Below are positions 5,997 through 10,440 of a stretch of 10,440 nt of DNA, one piece after another. Source of the DNA: RSA11 sp036564135 (GTDB lineage Bacteria > Actinomycetota > Thermoleophilia > Solirubrobacterales > 70-9). The translations under genes were made by a program, and so were the position numbers. Under the pieces are notes generated by a model. That model did not search any database, was not told the DNA's origin, and saw nothing but the letters and a program-made list of their open reading frames with translations. The stretch's first letter is position 1, and each line of letters begins with the position of its first letter. The stretch covers positions 1 to 10,440 of the forward strand of contig DATCLC010000060.1 in the NCBI GenBank assembly GCA_036564135.1. Reading direction: 5' to 3'.

Positions 5997-7652
5997 ATGA
6001 CCGAGTTCGACCGGGAAACGGGCGCTCCGACGACCGCGGAAGCGGCCGCGGAGGCGCCGCCGCAGCGCCGCGCCGGGCGCATCGCGCGCTCGACGGCGCT
6101 GTTCGCGCTCGCCACCGGGGCGTCGCGGATCGCCGGGCTCGTGCGCGAGATCGTGGCCGCCTCCTACTTCGGCGTGAGCGCGCAGATGTCGGCGTTCACG
6201 GCCGCGTTCCAGGTCCCCAACCTGGTGCGCTCGCTGTTCGCCGACGCGGCGCTGCAGGCCGCGTTCGTGCCCGTCTTCACCGAGCTGCTCGAGCGCGGGG
6301 AGCGGCGCGAGGCGTTCCGGCTCGCCTCGTCGATGATCTTCCTGGTCGCGCTCATCCTGGGGGCGATCACCGCGCTCTTCATCCTGCTCGCGCCGCTCGT
6401 CATGAGGTTCGTCGTCCCCGGCTTCGAGGCCGACGTCTTCGAGCTCACGGTCGCGCTCTCGCGCATCCTGTTCCCGATCGTCGTGCTTCTGGGCCTCACC
6501 GGGATGGTGGTGGGCGTCCTCAACAGCTACGACCGCTTCGGGGTGTTCGCGATCTCGCCGTTCTTCTGGAACGTCGCGATCATCGCGACGCTCGTCGGGC
6601 TGGCACCGGCCTTCCCCGAGGAGGACGAGATCTACGCGTACGCGATCGGCGTGCTCGTGGGAACGATCATCCAGCTGGCGCTGCCGGTCGTCGATCTGCG
6701 CAACACGCCGTACGGGATCGGCCGGGCGCTCACGGCGCCACTGCGCCTGCGCAACCTGCGCGCGCTGGGCGATCCGACGGTCCGCCGCGTCCTGCTGCTC
6801 ATGCTGCCGGTGACGATCAGCCTCGGGCTCGTCAACTTCAACCTGCTGATCAACTCGCTCTTCGGCTCGCTGGTCTCCGACGAGGCGCCGGCGGCGATCG
6901 ACAAGGCCTTCCGCGTCTACATGCTCCCGCAGGGTGTCTTCTCGGTGGCGATCGCGACCGTGCTCTTCCCGACCCTGGCCAGGTTCGCGGCGCGCGCGGA
7001 CTTCGATGGGCTGCGCGCGACGATGGCGAACGGGATGCGGCAGATCATGCTGCTGCTCGTGCCCGCCGCCGCGGCCGTGCTCGTGCTCGCCGAGCCGATG
7101 GTCCGCCTGATCTACGAGCGCGGGCAGTTCGACGCCGCCTCCACGGAGCTCGTGGCCGAGGCCCTGTTCTGGTTCGCGTTCTCGTTGCCGTTCAACGGGC
7201 TCTTCCTGCTGCTCACGCGGACCTTCTTCAGCCTGCAGCGCGCCTGGATCCCGACCTGGATCGCGGCCGGGAACCTGGCGATCACGGCGCTCGCCGCGCT
7301 CGCGCTCTACGGGCCCTTCGGGGTCGGCGGCATCGTCGCGGCGACGAGCATCGCGACGATCGCGAGCGTCGTGGCGCAGGTCATCGTGCTGCGCCGGATC
7401 CTCGGCAGGCTCGAGCTCGGCCGGCTCGCGTGGAGCACCTCGCGCGTGCTCGTCGCCGCGGCGGGGCTCGCGGTGGTCTCCTTCTTCGCCTGGGACGCCC
7501 TCGAGTCGGCCCTCGGGCGCGGCCTCGGCGGCCAGATCGTCTCCCTCGCCGCGGGGCTCGGGGTCGGGGCGCTGGTCTACGCGGGCCTGATCATCGCCCT
7601 GCGCGTGCCCGAGGCGCACCAGGTCCTGCGCCTGCTGCGCCTGCGCCGCTAG
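5997..7652 (+). CDS. murJ: Lipid II flippase MurJ (MviN family)
   Basis: MurJ moves the peptidoglycan precursor lipid II from the inner to the outer face of the cytoplasmic membrane. The 551-residue protein is made of alternating hydrophobic helices, consistent with the 14-helix MOP-superfamily fold. A polar, alanine-rich N-terminal tail of about 32 residues precedes the first helix. The family N-terminal region is clear: ASRIAGLVREIVAASYFG (42-59), then VPNLVRSLFADAALQAAFVP. It contains the arginines that align with functionally important R18, R24 and R52 of E. coli MurJ. Further family text includes GVLNSYDRFG, ISPFFWNV, MLPQGVFSVAIATVLFPTLA and LIYERGQFD. It lacks the kinase-like and extracellular extensions found on mycobacterial MviN and ends shortly after the last helix. 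It sits between rpsT and lepA, divergent from rpsT, and an inverted-repeat structure begins 2 nt after its stop. Confidence 0.94.
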   Translation: MTEFDRETGAPTTAEAAAEAPPQRRAGRIARSTALFALATGASRIAGLVREIVAASYFGVSAQMSAFTAAFQVPNLVRSLFADAALQAAFVPVFTELLERGERREAFRLASSMIFLVALILGAITALFILLAPLVMRFVVPGFEADVFELTVALSRILFPIVVLLGLTGMVVGVLNSYDRFGVFAISPFFWNVAIIATLVGLAPAFPEEDEIYAYAIGVLVGTIIQLALPVVDLRNTPYGIGRALTAPLRLRNLRALGDPTVRRVLLLMLPVTISLGLVNFNLLINSLFGSLVSDEAPAAIDKAFRVYMLPQGVFSVAIATVLFPTLARFAARADFDGLRATMANGMRQIMLLLVPAAAAVLVLAEPMVRLIYERGQFDAASTELVAEALFWFAFSLPFNGLFLLLTRTFFSLQRAWIPTWIAAGNLAITALAALALYGPFGVGGIVAATSIATIASVVAQVIVLRRILGRLELGRLAWSTSRVLVAAAGLAVVSFFAWDALESALGRGLGGQIVSLAAGLGVGALVYAGLIIALRVPEAHQVLRLLRLRR

Positions 7653-7653
7653 C

Positions 7654-7696
7654 GCGATCGACTTTCCATGCCCCCGGGGCCAGAAAACTCGATCGC
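7654..7696 (+). terminator. Imperfect hairpin immediately after murJ
   Basis: GCGATCGA (7654-7661) is complementary to TCGATCGC (7689-7696). After a small internal loop, TTTC (7663-7666) pairs with GAAA (7683-7686), and the apex contains the self-complementary CCCCGGGG. It starts 2 nt after the murJ TAG and could work as its terminator, although no T-rich tail follows. The right arm is one copy of a repeat described separately. Confidence 0.35.
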
Positions 7697-7703
7697 CGCG
7701 CGG
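7682..7703 (+). repeat. 22-bp direct repeat, copy 1
   Basis: AGAAAACTCGATCGC is followed by CGCGCGG. It matches the copy at 7744-7765 at 20 of 22 positions, and the first 15 bases are identical. The run GAAAACT stands out against the GC-rich background. A shortened inverted copy (read on the minus strand, GAAAGTCGATCGC) lies at 7654-7666. Confidence 0.75.
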
Positions 7704-7743
7704 CCGCCCCGCCCCGTGATCGAGGTTGCTGGTCTCAGGGACG

Positions 7744-7765
7744 AGAAAACTCGATCGCGGAGCGG
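7744..7765 (+). repeat. 22-bp direct repeat, copy 2
   Basis: AGAAAACTCGATCGC is followed by GGAGCGG, 62 bp downstream of copy 1 and 37 bp before the lepA start. The same TCGATCGC core could pair with 7654-7661 in place of copy 1, so two alternative RNA folds exist on paper. It could equally be a protein binding site or part of a dispersed genomic repeat. Confidence 0.75.
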
Positions 7766-7783
7766 TTGGGTGCGCGTCCCCGC

Positions 7784-7789
7784 CATACT
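7784..7789 (+). promoter_or_regulatory. -10-like element for lepA
   Basis: CATACT matches the -10 consensus at 4 of 6 positions and ends 13 bp before the lepA ATG at 7803. No good -35 is seen at the right distance and there is no clear Shine-Dalgarno, so this is a weak prediction. Confidence 0.3.
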
Positions 7790-7802
7790 CGGATGCCGCT
7801 CA

Positions 7803-9596
<1,794 letters not shown>

Positions 9597-9597
9597 T

Positions 9598-9634
9598 CCC
9601 CGACCGAGGCGGATCCGATCAGCCTCGGTCGGGG
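9598..9634 (+). terminator. 13-bp perfect hairpin after lepA
   Basis: CCCCGACCGAGGC (9598-9610) and GCCTCGGTCGGGG (9622-9634) are exact reverse complements around an 11-nt loop, starting one base after the lepA stop. The following bases are TGGGGAGG, so there is no U-tract. Such I-shaped terminators without a tail have been proposed for actinobacteria. It separates lepA from the downstream hydratase genes. Confidence 0.7.
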
Positions 9635-9668
9635 TGGGGAGGTGCAGCGCGGAGCGGCCGCGGCGGCT

Positions 9669-9674
9669 TAGACT
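9669..9674 (+). promoter_or_regulatory. -10 element for the HadA-like gene, leaderless type
   Basis: TAGACT fits the actinobacterial TANNNT -10 pattern and ends 8 bp before the ATG at 9683, placing the expected transcription start on or next to the start codon. No Shine-Dalgarno and no good -35 are visible. With the hairpin upstream, this supports a new transcription unit here. Confidence 0.45.
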
Positions 9675-9682
9675 GCGCCGCG

Positions 9683-10123
9683 ATGGCGCTCGCTACGACC
9701 GCCGTGGGGAAGACGTGGGAGCCGGTCAGCTTCGAGATCGAGGCTGCCCGCATCGTCCAGTACGCGGACGCGGTGGGCGAGGCGAGCCCGATCCATCGCG
9801 ACCCCGAGGCGGCGCGCGCGGCCGGCTACCGCGACGTGGTGGCGCCGCCGATGTTCGTGGTCGTCTACAGCGCGCCCGCGCTCGCGCCCGCCCTGCTCGA
9901 CCCCGAGGTCGGGATGAACTTCGCTGCGATGGTGCACGGCTCCCAGGAGTTCACCTGGGCCGAGCCGGTCTGCGCCGGCGACGTGATCTCGACCCAGGTG
10001 CGCTGCGAGTCGATCAGCGAGCGCGGTGGCATGGGCTTCTACGTGTTCGAGTCGGTCTCGACCAACCAGGATGGCGCCGAGACCGCGCGCGGGGTGTGGA
10101 CCAACATCGTGCGGGGGGTGTGA
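9683..10123 (+). CDS. HadA-like dehydratase subunit (MaoC N-terminal / FAS1-like hot-dog domain)
   Basis: This 146-residue single hot-dog-fold protein resembles HadA, the partner subunit of the mycobacterial (3R)-hydroxyacyl-ACP dehydratase. Family features include the start MALATTAVGKTW, EIEAARIVQYADAVGEASPI (residues 18-37), the glycine- and proline-rich GYRDVVAPPMFVVVY, and HGSQEFTWAEPVCAGDVIST near residues 90-110. In catalytic hydratases the helix carries D and H in GD-x(2)-P-x-H. Here the matching text is GEASPIH, with E33 in place of Asp and H38 kept, so it may be non-catalytic or weakly active alone. The next gene starts one base after its stop and encodes the expected catalytic partner, supporting a heterodimer. 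Substrate is unknown. A mycolic acid role should not be assumed outside mycolate-producing genera. Confidence 0.85.
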   Translation: MALATTAVGKTWEPVSFEIEAARIVQYADAVGEASPIHRDPEAARAAGYRDVVAPPMFVVVYSAPALAPALLDPEVGMNFAAMVHGSQEFTWAEPVCAGDVISTQVRCESISERGGMGFYVFESVSTNQDGAETARGVWTNIVRGV

Positions 10124-10124
10124 G

Positions 10125-10440
10125 GTGAGCCGGTTCGAGGTGGGCCAGGAGCTGCCGGAGCTGCGGGTCACGCCCGATGCGGGCCTCACCAAGCGCTACG
10201 CGGAGGCCTCCGGCGACCACAACCCGATCCACACAGACGAGGAGTTCGCGCGCAAGGTCGGCCTGCCCGGCTGCATCCTGCACGGCCTGTGGACGATGGC
10301 GCAGGTGGCTCGCGCCCACACCGAGGCGGTCGGCGACCCGCTGGCCCTGCGCCGGCTCAGCGTGCAGTTCCGCGGCATGGGCTTTCCCGAGCGCGAGATC
10401 ACGGTCACGGCCCGGGTCAAGGAGGTGGGCGACGGGCGCG
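10125..10440 (+). CDS. HadB-like MaoC-family (R)-hydratase/dehydratase, 3' end outside window
   Basis: The frame runs from GTG at 10125 to the window edge, giving about 105 of an expected 140 or so residues. It has the hydratase 2 motif of the MaoC hot-dog family: YAEASGDHNPIHTDEEFA (residues 25-42), with the catalytic pair D31 and H36, followed by GLPGCILHGLWTMAQVA. These enzymes add or remove water at the trans-2-enoyl / (3R)-hydroxyacyl bond of CoA or ACP thioesters. The conserved strand RRLSVQFRGMGFPE follows. The start lies one base after the HadA-like stop, with a run of six Gs (10113-10118) in a Shine-Dalgarno-like position, so translation is likely coupled. The two proteins should form a heterodimer with this one supplying the active site. 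Whether it acts in fatty acid synthesis, breakdown or polyester supply cannot be told here. Confidence 0.88.
   Translation, partial: MSRFEVGQELPELRVTPDAGLTKRYAEASGDHNPIHTDEEFARKVGLPGCILHGLWTMAQVARAHTEAVGDPLALRRLSVQFRGMGFPEREITVTARVKEVGDGR

Noticed and set aside
5970..7619. Upstream extension of the rpsT frame across the antisense of murJ
   Set aside because: The open frame is a GC artefact. S20 begins at the conserved MANIASQKKR at 5969, and the upstream text is highly charged and not protein-like.
7668..7802. N-terminal extension of LepA from an in-frame ATG at 7668
   Set aside because: The added 45 residues are encoded by the intergenic repeats and are absent from the conserved LepA N-terminus, which starts at 7803.

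Overview
The window is very GC-rich (clearly above 70 percent by eye) and carries a dense, mostly co-oriented block of housekeeping genes. The order leuS, comEA, comEC, holA, convergent rpsT, then lepA is a conserved neighbourhood in Gram-positive bacteria and especially Actinobacteria. The GC content, many GTG starts, start codons lying just behind -10-like hexamers (leaderless-type heads) and a HadA/HadB-like hydratase pair all fit a high-GC actinobacterium. A Thermoleophilia-type soil lineage (Solirubrobacterales/Gaiellales) is my best guess. It rests on gene order and protein flavour, not on a database match.

Region by region: (1) 2-811 is the 3' end of leuS (leucyl-tRNA synthetase), cut by the window start. 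(2) 858-1541 is a small cupin gene followed closely by an acylphosphatase gene. (3) 1542-1736 is a non-coding stretch with a promoter-like pair, a strong Shine-Dalgarno with a 22-codon ORF, and a perfect 10-bp hairpin. (4) 1737-4615 holds comEA and comEC, the DNA-receptor and channel proteins of DNA uptake. (5) 4680-5672 is holA, the clamp-loader delta subunit. (6) 5700-5969 is rpsT (ribosomal protein S20) on the minus strand, convergent with holA. (7) 5997-7652 is murJ (lipid II flippase), divergent from rpsT across only 27 bp. (8) 7653-7802 is an intergenic stretch with a 22-bp repeat present twice and a third, inverted partial copy. (9) 7803-9596 is lepA (elongation factor 4), followed by a 13-bp perfect hairpin. 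(10) 9683-10440 holds a HadA-like gene and a truncated HadB-like hydratase gene.

Functionally the block mixes translation (leuS, rpsT, lepA), replication (holA), DNA uptake (comEA, comEC), cell-wall precursor export (murJ) and probable fatty-acyl hydration (hadA/hadB-like). No mobile element, CRISPR array, tRNA, rRNA or phage gene is visible, and I see no clear sign of a new multi-gene system. What merits a second look lies between the genes: the repeat/hairpin set in front of lepA, the leader-like region in front of comEA, a six-codon minicistron in front of holA, and the recurring very short 5' leaders.
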